This document shows, in pieces, positions 21,461 through 31,690 of a stretch of 64,000 nucleotides of DNA (position 1 is its first letter; every line of letters starts with the position of its first letter). Both the position numbers and the translations under genes were made by a program. This DNA is from Paragorgia papillata (lineage: Eukaryota; Cnidaria; Anthozoa; Scleralcyonacea; Coralliidae): contig JAWNZC010000236.1 in NCBI GenBank assembly GCA_035771165.1, positions 1,292,001 to 1,356,000 on the forward strand, given 5' to 3'. A model generated the notes under the pieces. It had not been told where the DNA came from. It saw only the letters and a program-made list of their open reading frames with translations, and ran no database searches.

Positions 21461-23790
21461 AGTAAACAATATGGCGAAAAGTGCGTTCTGATCGTTTAAA
21501 TGGCTATAACTCAAAATTTTGGTGGTAATATTTCTTGGGACGGATAGTACATTGAAAGTGAAGGTAAGTAATCAAATTTATTATGGTAAGGAAGATATTT
21601 AACGAAATTTGAACGGGAAATTTACGATTTCATTATCTTGTTAATTGGTCCGGCGGGAGCTACCCGTCCACTTTTGAAGTTGTACTTCCAAGAATAAATA
21701 AGTGAGGAAACTATTTAAAAACAGTTTAAATCTAAAGTATAATGATAAAATTACACGTATTGGTTGTTCTATCTTAATCGGACAAGCAATTTTGAAGAAC
21801 GAAGCAACTCTATAGCTCTCTATTTGGACGGATTGTAGGCAATTATGATTTGACATATATTTGTTGAAGGCTGACAAACAAGTGCCAGTATTTCTCCAAT
21901 TTCATTTAATATTTGTAAACGTTGCTGCTGATAAAAAGATTAACCTGAAATATCAGGTCCTTAGTGTTGAAGTCTAGGTGTTTTACTTTATTCTACTATA
22001 AAATGAACGCATATATAGTTAGCTTGAAATGCCCTACTGTATCTTAATTCTCTAGGTTGGACAGTTCGTCTTGAGTTTTGTTCCCCCAAGCTTTTTAAAT
22101 ATTTCATGATTTGTTGCTTAGATGGAGGTTTAGATTATAGATGTGCAACCTTCACATAGTTTCTCTCCTTTTTTTAGCTGAGACAATAGATTTGAAATGA
22201 AATCTTAAGAAACAATGAACTGTAGAAAATCAAGAGGGGATTCTTCACAGCACTGGCCACTGACACAGGAATAGTGGCAAATGTTCTTCAGCAGCTTCAG
22301 TCGTACTGAGTGTAAACATTTTGAACAAAAGACTTTCTACTTACTTCATGTTTAAGAACAAAAAGGTGTTAATTTCATGTCTTTATAATAAATAAATAAT
22401 TAATTGGTCTACTGGTTAATTTAATTAATAGGGTGTTGGCCAGTAAAATAATAAAGGACCAGTTACTACTATTTGTCCTGTGGTGGGCAACTGGTAATAA
22501 TACATTTTCTTAATTTTGCACCTTGTGTACACAGAGCTTGTAACAGTAAAATTTAGTGGTCAAAAGAACTGCCCTTTACCTATTTTGTACTGTATATGTG
22601 AAATAAATGTTTAAAACTTATTGGGTTTGGTTAACATTGTAACTTGTTTGCAAAAACGTTTTGTAGTCAGTGGTAAACACAGTCAGGTATATGGGGTATG
22701 GTTTATACCTAAATTAATCTACATTAAGAATTTGGAACACATTTCCAACAGCTGTTTCTGTTAACAGCTGTCAACATTTTTGCAATTTATCATCTACACA
22801 TCAACTTGACATATTTAAAATAATGCTTTTAAATGAAATGTACACTATGCAAGCCTTTGATATTCTAGCAAATACAGGTGTTGGTTTTGAGACTTTCAGA
22901 AACAGATAGTTTTAATATGTACTGCAGTAATATTATATCATCACAATCACAACTGAAAACACATATACACTTGAATAGTTTTAGGTGGTGTTTATTATCA
23001 GTTTTTGTTTTTTTAAATCCAGTAATACAACAATACTCAAATAAAGTTAAGTTCGACTATTAATGGCACTTTAAAAGTGAAACAAGTGAATCAAAAACAT
23101 GCGAGTTTTATAAAAGTCTCCATCAATTCAGGCATCAAGCTGTGTCTTTTCTGATGGAAGCTTCTGATTTTCATTCAGTAAGTTGTCATGTCCAAATACA
23201 CACAATCCAAACAAATTATTTACTAAAATTACAAGAAAAGAACAAAATAAAATCAACATTTCAACAGCTTGTCAAGTGTATCAACTTTCTTTAGCCATGG
23301 TAGGTTAATGACAAAAATAAATCTTGTTCAATGTCTTCAATCACAATTCACTTAATACAACAGACAAACAATTGGAGTAAGAACGTTACTAGAAGAAGGT
23401 AAACAAACACATAAAGACGGAATTCTGTGGAATTGGTATTTTTACCCATTGAACTGAACCAGACTAAAATACTTCATCAATTTACATGTAACAAATTTGG
23501 AGTGAGTGAGCCCTCGTGCGCATATTATAATATCTTTAAAATATTCATAAAAATAAGAGCACGGTTTACACACTGTGCAATTCGCAATTAAAAATATGTA
23601 ACTGATGTGAAATGATTAAAAACTCTTCATAAAAGTTCTCTGTAATTTGAAATATGTACCGAGATAGTGAGATACCGTAGCCGACTGACGTACTTCAGTC
23701 ATTGAGGAGTGGGCAGGTCATCGCTCAAAAGTAGCTAAATTCCACGCGAAAACGTGTTTGTATGCTTTCTAACCGCAAGTAAATTGGTCA
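21461..23790. other. Upstream non-coding part of the hAT element
   Basis: AT-rich sequence without a supported gene. If the donor at about 23794 is used, this is the intron between a 5' exon and the transposase exon. Confidence 0.4.
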
Positions 23791-23794
23791 CTTA

Positions 23795-23890
23795 CCTTTC
23801 ATTTGTAAAATATCAAAGTTAAATGGAAATCGTCCAAAAAGCTTTCCAAGTAGAGCCGTTTTGGTGACTCGACTTTGTTTTCCGCCATGT
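23795..23890 (-). other. Candidate 5' exon of the transposase gene
   Basis: Minus strand 'caacATGGCGGAAAACAAAG' opens a 29-codon frame that ends in TGA just before 'aatgaaag|gtaagtg', a strong donor. The ATG sits in a GCCGCCATG-like box. It may be a UTR exon with a short upstream frame. No cDNA evidence is available. Confidence 0.3.
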
Positions 23891-23914
23891 TGTTCCTTGT
23901 TGATCCGCTGGAGT

Positions 23915-24028
23915 TTACTTGCTTTCAACATGGCGGCGTGTGACATGCGCACTAAAAAAGTGAGGACACTTCGTACCCCTGAGTGGGCCTTCTGCTCAAT
24001 ATTTATTCTGTGCTGTGGGCGCACATTT
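23915..24028 (-). repeat. Inverted promoter-like segment, copy 2
   Basis: Inverted counterpart of 21327-21445, sharing 'agaataaatattgagcagaa' and 'catgttgaaagcaagtaaa' on the minus strand with small gaps. Confidence 0.7.
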
Positions 24029-24904
24029 TGAAAAAAACACATGCATGAAAATTACGAAAATGGCTTTTACTCGAATCGAAATCGATGAATATAAAAGATA
24101 TTTTATTAAATCAGTGACAGAGCTAGTTCATTGTTTCGTTGTGAATATTTGTATAAATGAGAATCCAGGTAAAAACCGAGTAATCATATTTTAATTTGAC
24201 AAAAAAATTAAATCTACGCCGACAATAACAATATAAATTTAAAGATGGCCAGCTTTTTGTGGCAAAGCAACTTGCCCGTTCGGGCAAGCAAGAGGAAACT
24301 TTTACTTGCCCGTCATGATATTCACTTGCCCCGGGCAAGCGGGCAAGCGTTAAGTTACACCTCTGATATTATATATAAATTACCGTATAGTAGTGTCCTT
24401 GCTCTTGCCTCTTGTTGCTCCAAAAACAAGCCGAAGCAAGAAGGATTCAAGACAATCTTGTACACAGAGCCTGCGATCCTTTTGCCGAGCGGGGTTTGAG
24501 TACGAGAAAATCCTTGAATCCTTCCAATTCATTCGGCCTGTTTTTGGAGCAACAAGAGGCAAGAGCAAGGACACTACTAAACTATACGGTAATTTTACTA
24601 ATTTATATATAATATGTATGTGTGTATGGATGTATATACTGTTTAAAACAAAAAATACATGTTAGAGCTCCATTGCGTGTACGCGTGACTATAAAAGAAT
24701 GGCTGCCGCACGCTATTTCCACTAACATACCTGTATACACAATGCATACATTGTGCATATATAATCAAACTGACCGAAAAGTTTGTCGCAATAAAAAAAG
24801 CCCTATTTCAGTATCCTATCCAAAAATTGTATATTTTCAGCAAATCTTGCAATATATTTGTAGACTGGTACTTGTTAACCCCTTGACAACCAGCGTTCTT
24901 CCCT

Positions 24905-25035
24905 TGACGAGTAATTTCTTTTCGTGCTACGAAAACATACAATTTTCCGTGGCGGCCATCTTGGTACTCCAAATTCGTCATCTCCGCTGGCTTCATTGGA
25001 GCCGGATGTGCAATCAAGTTATATAGAGATCAGTG
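24905..25035 (+). repeat. Dispersed 130-bp repeat, inverted copy
   Basis: Reads 'cttttcgtgctacgaaaac' to 'ttatatagagatcagtg', the reverse complement of the unit at 8102-8236 and 35608-35735. Confidence 0.7.
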
Positions 25036-25065
25036 TTCAAATGGTTAAATCTGCATATTTGCAGC

Positions 25066-25406
25066 ATAGTCTCTCGTTATGTATGATGATATATGACATA
25101 CAACCAAACACAGTTCTATGATGTATAGCATCATACGCGTGTTTTTTTTACTAATTCCCTACCCCCACACCCCAACCCCGAACCATAGCCCCCCGGAAAC
25201 CCTAAACCTAACCACAACCCCCCAGAAATCCTAAACCTAACCACAACCCCCCGGTGACCCTAAACCTAATCAAAACCCTCCGGAAAAATATCCCACCTCT
25301 CATACCCCGGCCGCAACACCCCTCTAGGTGCACGCGTATGATGAAATACATCATACAACTACGTTTGGTTGTATGTCATATATCATCATACATAACGAGA
25401 GACTAT
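25066..25406. mobile_element. Fold-back MITE enclosing a C-rich tandem tract
   Basis: Arms 'atagtctctcgttatgtatg...gacatacaaccaaac' and inverted 'gtttggttgtatgtcatata...gagagactat', about 70 bp each. Between them, 25180-25310 is a C-rich tract with about three units of 'ccctaaacctaaccacaacc'. No gene is present. Confidence 0.8.
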
Positions 25407-25776
25407 ATATTTGGTGGCCAAATTTTACAGATTGTTTTCGTACGATGTGCACTGCAACATCTGGTGACGGAAATGACGTTTTATTGATATGCGCGCATGA
25501 CAGAAAGTGGTTTCCCCAAGTTATTTTAGGAAACGATTGTCAGTTCTAAGGCCGCAACGTGTCATATGTTCCACTATAGGTAAGATGGCGGCGACTGGCA
25601 CACGAAATGTGACTGCTGGCCATAGGGAATGCCTTACCCAGTTTACATTAAACCTGAGTGACTCGCCCCAAGCTTGGGGCAAAGAACGAGTTTGTTGGCA
25701 GAGCCCACTTTCCCCCGAAGCCTGCGTAGGTCGGAAAGGGGCTCTGACTCGCAGGGTAGAGTCCGATCCATTCTCA

Positions 25777-26016
25777 CAGGGGCGGATCTAGACTGTTGCA
25801 ACTATTGCAAATGCAACAGTCAAAATGTCCGGAAAACATTAAAAGATAATAAGAATAATTTAATTTGCAAAACTACCTAACGGTTATGACTCGAGAGCTC
25901 AGCCTCGGTCCTCCAGTCTTCGCTTCGAGCTATATATCCGGGGAAATTCTAACCCGCAATTGGGTGAGATTGTCATCACCCAGAAAACCCGCAATAAACA
26001 ATATTTCCGGCCGCAC

Positions 26017-26050
<34 letters not shown>

Positions 26051-27154
26051 ATCTCCTTGTGCAACATCCTTGTGCAACAGGCCTGGCGCGCTGTTGCACC
26101 AGATCAGTCTGAAGTCGTTTGTGCAACAGTTGAGCTAAATATAGTCCGTAAAACAGGCTATATTTAGCATTTGTGCAACAGCTAGAGGTAGCTGTCCAAT
26201 CAAAACACTAGATTGTGCAACAGTGTGCAACAGATTGCGAAATCTGTTTCGCCTCTCAGATGTTATTGAGTACGCTTCATTCGACCTACTCGGCTTCTTT
26301 CAAGAATAAATGGCTTCTAACGATGTGTTACAACCGCTGTTGAATATATTGGATGGAAGTTATTCTCGAGAGGGAACAGACCGTAAACTTATCGATCTCA
26401 AGCACGAGTGCGTACGTAATATTTCAAAAGGATGCGGAAAGTATCTTGGTGAAGATCTACGCTGTACTTTGTGCCACTTCTCAAGGTTACAGTTCTCAAA
26501 GAGCCAGGTATCGCGCGCCTCGAATCACTACCCAGTGAGGTAAGCCTTAGCAGCTTAGCTTATGAATAATATTCTATAAATTAATATTATATACTGTATG
26601 CTAATGAGTCCTCACTCAGTGTTTCATGGGAGTCAGCTCTCCGCTGTTCTGTTTCAGTATTTACTGCAGTGCGCCAGAGTGCGGTAATGAGCCAAGTCTA
26701 GTCTCTTTCTCGTTTATTCTTTGTACAGTATAGTATTACTAAGCGCTTCTCGGTTGTATTTACGTTTAATTGTGTATTATAACTATTTTGTTTTAATGCA
26801 TTGCAATGTCATGAACCTGAATTTTCAGGTTTGCCCTTTGAATGAACTCCAGATCTGATGCATTTTATATTCAGCATGCAGTTAATATTTTATTTGAAAT
26901 CACACATTCAAACTCAGTCACATATTAAGCACATGATGTGATGGTTTACTCTGAATTACTTAGAATTTTAAATCTGATTTATATGCTATTCTATTTGCTT
27001 GTTTAATATTAACTTGCTCTCAGAGTGCGGGAAATGCGTTTTTAGAGGTCCTAATTTTAAAAAATTTCAGGGGGGGCATGCCCCCGTACCCCCCTAGACG
27101 GGGTGGACCACACCATGCGTGCAACAGTCAGATATTTTCCTAGATCCGCCCCTG
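25777..27154. mobile_element. 1.4-kb element with CAGGGGCGGATCTAG ends and 6-bp duplications
   Basis: Left end CAGGGGCGGATCTAG is matched by ctagatccgcccctg at the right. TTCTCA flanks both sides (25771-25776 and 27155-27160). It contains a poly-C run of about 30 at 26018-26050, many 'tgtgcaacag' motifs near the left end, and 'cccccgtacccccctag' near the right. hAT-like by end sequence. The full transposase is missing. Confidence 0.75.
26310..26539 (+). CDS. Possible first exon within the 1.4-kb element (unrecognised)
   Basis: ATG at 26310 opens a 77-residue frame (MASNDVLQPLLNILDGSY...CTLC) that ends at a good donor, GTGAG|GTAAGC. The CTLC plus later H residues hint at a small zinc-binding piece, but no family is recognised and no downstream exon was found in the element. 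It may be the relic of a transposase 5' exon in a deletion derivative. Confidence 0.3.
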
Positions 27155-27605
27155 TTCTCAGTCTAAATTCAGTCCGAGTCCGCTAGTGTGAACGCACCTT
27201 TAATGAAATGGTATTATAATTGCATTTCGAATATAGAAATCCAACGTGTTCTCTCACTTAGAATTCAGGATTATCTTGCAATTGAAATGTGAAACTGTCT
27301 ATTAAATTCTTTTAAAATTTAGGAATTTTAGACGAGAGGATCTGCTGAGAATCCTTTGCTCGCGCAAAGTGACGCGGGCAAATCGTAGAATTAGATTGCA
27401 GAGTCCATTGTGATTAGAATCTCAATGGACTCCGCAAGCGTGTTTTCCCGAGTCTTGCCAAGTGCATTTTGACGTCTTGTTGTTTTCCATTAGATTGCAT
27501 TATTGATTCTCCATGTATGCTTTACTTATTGTGCTGTTGTTTGAGTGAGAAGCCAAAGCTAGATCATTTTAAGAAAAGGATGGCCGTAGAAAGACGGAGA
27601 ATTCG

Positions 27606-27837
27606 GTGAATCGTGGTTTCTCGGACAAAACCTCTACACAGAATTCCTCTGCACAGAATTTTTCGGAAAAGGTTTCAGAAACTTCACGGGGCATCCAAAA
27701 CGTGAGGACTGTGAGGTTAAGCAATAATTCATTTCAGCATGTTTTTTCAGATTTTAGCGACCCCGAGAGGAAGTTAAGCTATGCCCGTCGATTGTGTCGT
27801 TCTGACGAGGAAGAACTGTTCGGAGACTTTGTTTTGG
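27606..27837 (+). CDS. Possible exon, hydrophilic protein of unknown function
   Basis: An ATG at 27606 starts about 75 hydrophilic, Ser/Asn-rich residues with acidic EEELFGDF near the end, followed at about 27838 by a donor-like 'gtaact'. The reading frame runs on into a pyrimidine-rich tract that looks non-coding. A short out-of-frame ATG precedes it at 27580. No family is recognised. It is possibly an isolated exon or chance. Confidence 0.2.
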
Positions 27838-27924
27838 TAACTATAGACACTTTCTATATGTACTGTATGTTTTTCATTGTTAGATCTCATGGAGTTCCTT
27901 TTCAGAGAATCTGTTTCAAATATC

Positions 27925-28260
27925 TAATGGCGTTGTTTCACTATCCATTGTTATCCCTCCCCTTCACTTATCTTCCTTTTTGTTCCCTTCACTTCACTGC
28001 TCTTCCTTTTCCCTTTCGTTTCCTTCCTTTTTTTTCCCTTTTCCTTCTTTCCTACCCTCCTTCCATCTTTTCTTATTTCCTGTCTTTCTTCTTTCTTAAC
28101 ATTCTCTTGCACTCTCTCCCTCATCCATTCATTCCTTCCCGTCTTCTCTCCATTCTTTGCTAACTTCCACTCTTCCTTCTCTCCTTCCTTCCTTGCTTCA
28201 TTTCCTTCCTTCCTTCCATCCTTCATCGATTCTCTCCTTGCCTCCTTGCTTCACCGTTAA
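27925..28260 (+). repeat. Pyrimidine-rich tract
   Basis: About 330 bases of CCTT/CTTC-rich DNA (ttccttccttccatcc and variants). Long apparent reading frames on both strands are composition artefacts. Such tracts can form triplex-type structures. Confidence 0.8.
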
Positions 28261-28501
28261 TTCCTTCGTCCGTTCGTTTGTTTGTTTGTTCATTCGTTCA
28301 GTTAACTATGCAGTCTTTGTTTCTATTCTTTAGCAAGAAATTAGACAAACGGATAATATTCACTACGTTAAAGCTCACGTTCATCCCATTCCACGCCACG
28401 TCATTTTCGAGTACTGTTAATGGTGTTTAAGTGCCTTAGTTTAAGACTGATTGGCTGTTTTTTTCATCACACTTACACGTTCTCCCTGTTTAGAAGTGAA
28501 C

Positions 28502-28713
28502 AATAGGGCCGTTTATACGAGAGCCGATAAGACGCGTGCCTTACATAGGACGTGAACTGACTAATTTATACGGTGTTTTTGAACAAGCCACGGCTTGTCT
28601 AAGACACGAATATAACTTTTTGTACCTTTTATACGAATGTTTCGCCTCTTATGTAGGGCGCGTCCTTTGTAAGCCGCCGCGTCTTATGAGCTCACGTATA
28701 AACGACCCTATTA
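28502..28713. mobile_element. Fold-back MITE (AGGGCCGTTTATACG ends)
   Basis: 'aatagggccgtttatacg' at the left is answered by 'cgtataaacgaccctatt' at the right, with further internal complementarity (taagacgcg, gcgtcttat). About 210 bp, no coding capacity. Confidence 0.75.
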
Positions 28714-28756
28714 TTTCAATGTTCATTGCTAATACGAACAATAAATTGCTGAAACA

Positions 28757-28992
28757 TTGTTGCGTTGCAAGTGGAAAAGCGTTGTTGCACGTATTACGCA
28801 TACCACCCACCTCAGACATTGTCACGCAACAATGATTTGGTTGCAAGTGGAAACAGCATGTTGCAGCAAGTAGAAATAGAGTCTACTTTTTTCAACAAAT
28901 CTTTTCAACTTGCAACAAAATCATTGTTGCGTGACAATATTTAAGGTGGGTGGTAAATAGTAATACGTGCAACAACGCTTTTCGTTGCCCGT
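28757..28992. mobile_element. Fold-back MITE (TTGTTGC-rich)
   Basis: The left arm 'aagcgttgttgcacgtatta' and 'acattgtcacgcaacaatga' are mirrored by 'tcattgttgcgtgacaat' and 'taatacgtgcaacaacgctt' on the right. About 235 bp. Confidence 0.75.
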
Positions 28993-29261
28993 ATCAGTAT
29001 TGCCCCACTTTAAGATTTCAACATGCACAATTACAGCTAAATGAAGACGCTTATACTAAGTATTCCTAAGCGTATTTTGACATCGTTTATTGATATTAGA
29101 TTCACTAAAAACAAAACAAGAAACAATCTGAATGTTCAAGAGTTTAGTCTCTAGCAACAGTAACTTGACCTGTATTGGCAAAACTCGACTGATTTTGATT
29201 CCACTTCCCAATGATGTTACACCATCAGGATATACACCAGTTTTTTCTTCTATACTTCCCG

Positions 29262-29462
29262 AATAATAATAATAACTTTATTAAAAAGTGTCTGTATAAC
29301 CAACTAATTGGGGACACTTACTACCTAAACTCTAACTAATTTACAGTAATTTATATATAGATATATGATATACGGCAGTTACAGTAACAATAAACTTCTA
29401 AAATTTTGTAAGATATAAAAGTTAAAACTGCGAATGACTTTAAGTAGAGCAAAGATTACAAT
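29262..29462 (-). mobile_element. LINE 3' fragment with (ATT)n tail
   Basis: 'aataataataataactttatt' interrupts sequence that is continuous at 1460-1480 in block A. It resembles the 3' end of a non-LTR retrotransposon on the minus strand. No protein remains. Confidence 0.5.
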
Positions 29463-30100
29463 TATTACAGTTGTTTTTTTCGAGATAACCACTGAACGGT
29501 CCTCGGTAGCCAGTCATGATTGAACAGGAGCTGTGGTATCTTTCCCTTACAGTCCACGCTTTCCCGCTCCCAATCCCTTCCGGTCCATTTCGTGCTCGGC
29601 CAAATTGAATATCTCGACCAAAACATCACTGCACCCGTACAGTAGACGTCACAGTTCTGGGAAGCCACACAGAGTTGCCTGCGGAGGAGGCTAGAAAAAA
29701 TTTTAAATGTTCGCCTTTAATAAGTAGGGGCCCATCACTAGGGCAACAAAAGTAGATGGCAGTGTTTTTATTGTAGGTGCCATCAGGAAGAGTTCCTGAA
29801 ACACTGTTGCTAGCTGTTGTCATTGTCTTCGTCGTCGCAACATTCTTCCGTCTTTGAATCCCCGTGGACAAGAACCTTCTTTACGAAAGATACAGTACCG
29901 TCCCTTCGGCCAATTTACATAGGGCTTTGTAGCAATCAAGTGTTGTTTTACAACCTTATCCATGCAATATCATTTCCAAAACATGAAAGGTAAGGAACGT
30001 TACCGTGTTTTCGGTTTTTGGTACTGGAGTCTTATGTATATCGTGAAACCTAAAACCTTTTGGAAATATCTCGGCCATCTACTGGCATGCCCTTCACGTA

Positions 30101-30243
30101 ATATATCATACACGAGGAGGAGTGTTTCATCAGGATATCCAAACACCGAGACGTTTGTTGAAAACCGATCGAAGCCGAGGTTTTTTAACAAACTTCGAGG
30201 TGTTTGGATTTCCTGATGAAACACTCCTCCGAGTGTATGATAT
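30101..30243. mobile_element. Fold-back MITE, about 140 bp
   Basis: 'atatatcatacacgagga...ggagtgtttcatcagga' is mirrored by 'tcctgatgaaacactcctcc...gagtgtatgatata'. It replaces a stretch that is present in block A near 2270-2500. Confidence 0.75.
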
Positions 30244-30840
30244 AGCATCTCAAAGTTTGGTTAATTTATGTAATTTCTTCCTCCGATATCTGCACAGGCT
30301 ACGCCAAGCATTCAGTACCAAACACCAATGACGAATATTCATTATTAAGTGGCAACCTCGTACCCAGGGTCTTATCTCCGCTGCCACGCCCCAGCCAGCG
30401 TGAAGGCCTAACAGGGGTAGCGGCGAATCACTGAAATATTTAGCCAAAATTGTCAAAACGGTATTTTGTCAACAAATATCGAGTACGCCAAGTTGCTAGT
30501 AACAGCCTTGTTTTTTTAAATGTACTTAGTCACCTGTAATAACCATAAGACTAAATAAAAACAGGTAGCCAAGAAATGCCAATTTTGCTCTTGGGGTCCA
30601 AAAGATTCCAAGGACAAGATTTAAAAAATAAAGATTTTTGCCGCGGGTTGAGACCTCAGCCTGCCTAACAGAGTCAAAATTAGGTTCACCCAGTTTGAGC
30701 TACCCGGAATGATGTTTTCAGTCGATATATTCAGTATAACTATCACGACTACCGCAGTCACTGCGTGTTTTTACATTTGCACATTAGGTGATTATATATA
30801 GGTGATTAAACGTATATATGCACTAGCAAGTAATATTAAC

Positions 30841-30930
30841 TTCTTATTAAAGAGCGTGGTCATTATGGAAAAATATCAGACCGAGGTCTGATATTTTTCC
30901 GTAATGACCAAGTGGACGAGGTTAATAAGC
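30841..30930. mobile_element. Short hairpin element
   Basis: 'tggtcattatggaaaaatat' faces 'atatttttccgtaatgacca' around the centre 'cagaccgaggtctg'. It is specific to block B, at the point where block A reads continuously 'aagtaatatttacc'. Confidence 0.75.
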
Positions 30931-30936
30931 TAGAGG

Positions 30937-31292
30937 TTTATTATATGGCATTTTGAAACAACACATCTTACATTACCTTGTCAATAATGTGACCTCGACC
31001 CTGTGACGTAGACTCATCGTTTTCAATGTTGTTGTTGCTCTTGTTGTCATTGCTTTCGGAATCCTAAAACTCACTGCCACATTGCTCGTCGTCCCACTCA
31101 TACATAATTTAGTCCTCAGGTTATTGAATTCACAAAATTTTTGTGGTTTTCTTTCATTGTTTAGTTGCAAACACATGTCTGCCAAAATGCGTAATCGACC
31201 GGTCGTTACGGAAAATTATCGACCGGCACGTGACGCGCCTCAGCCAATGAGAACACGATTTCAACGGAAGTAACTTGTGCCATATAATAATT
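30937..31292. mobile_element. MITE with TTATTATATGGCA ends
   Basis: 'ttattatatggcattttg' at the left is answered by 'gtgccatataataa' at the right. It is adjacent to the hairpin at 30841-30930, and the two together form the block-B-specific insertion of about 450 bp. The inner sequence 'gaccggtcgttacggaaaat' is like the hairpin arms. Confidence 0.65.
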
Positions 31293-31690
31293 ACCTATAA
31301 ACATTGGCTGCAACAGTACTTGTCGTAGTTTTTGTAGAAAGCCTTAGGAAATATGCAGTTTACAAGAAACATCCATAATTAATTAATTAATTATCAAAAG
31401 TATTCGATTGCCTAATCGGTTAAACTTACTAATAATTCAGTATAATTTATTAAGCTACAGTTTTATAAACAACTTATGAATAATGGTATTTAGTTATAAC
31501 TAACAACTGTAAACATTTACAACAATTTAAAAATAGTAAACTCATGCAAGTTGGTATAGAGTTATTGTCTTGAATAGTCTTAATAGATCATTGTTCAATT
31601 CCATTAATTTGATTCCATAATTTACGCCTTTTGCGTCAGCTGGAAGTGATAACGTCAATAACGACAACAATTTCATTAAATGTTCACATC

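Larger units (their letters stand above)
18198..24365 (-). mobile_element. 6.2-kb hAT transposon, probably complete
   Basis: The left end CAGTGGTGTAACTTTAC pairs with the right end, whose complement is CAGAGGTGTAACTTAACGC. Subterminal regions carry many copies of 'cttgcccg/gggcaag'. The 5-bp ATATT lies outside each end (18193-18197 and 24366-24370). The unoccupied relative at 62020-62050 reads 'acatacatattatatataaa' with one ATATT. The transposase lies inside on the minus strand. hAT elements usually make 8-bp duplications, so 5 bp is a subgroup trait or atypical. Confidence 0.85.
18138..24670. mobile_element. Palindromic element, copy A, split by the hAT insertion
   Basis: Arms 'gagctctaacatgtattttt...aaacagtatatacatcc' (18138 onward) and the inverted complement ending at 24670. 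The arms continue inward through 'accgtatag', 'agtgtccttgctcttgcctc' and 'ttgttgctccaaaaac' to a centre near 24470. A second copy is at 61964-62986. No protein is encoded by the palindrome itself, so it is probably a MITE/fold-back element. Confidence 0.8.

Noticed and set aside
25180..25310. Telomere-like CCCTAAACCTAACC units
   Set aside because: Only about three irregular 30-bp units inside a fold-back MITE. The animal telomere repeat (TTAGGG)n is not present as an array.
27951..28226. 91-codon Lys/Glu-rich minus-strand protein
   Set aside because: Product of the pyrimidine-rich tract. Composition explains the frame.
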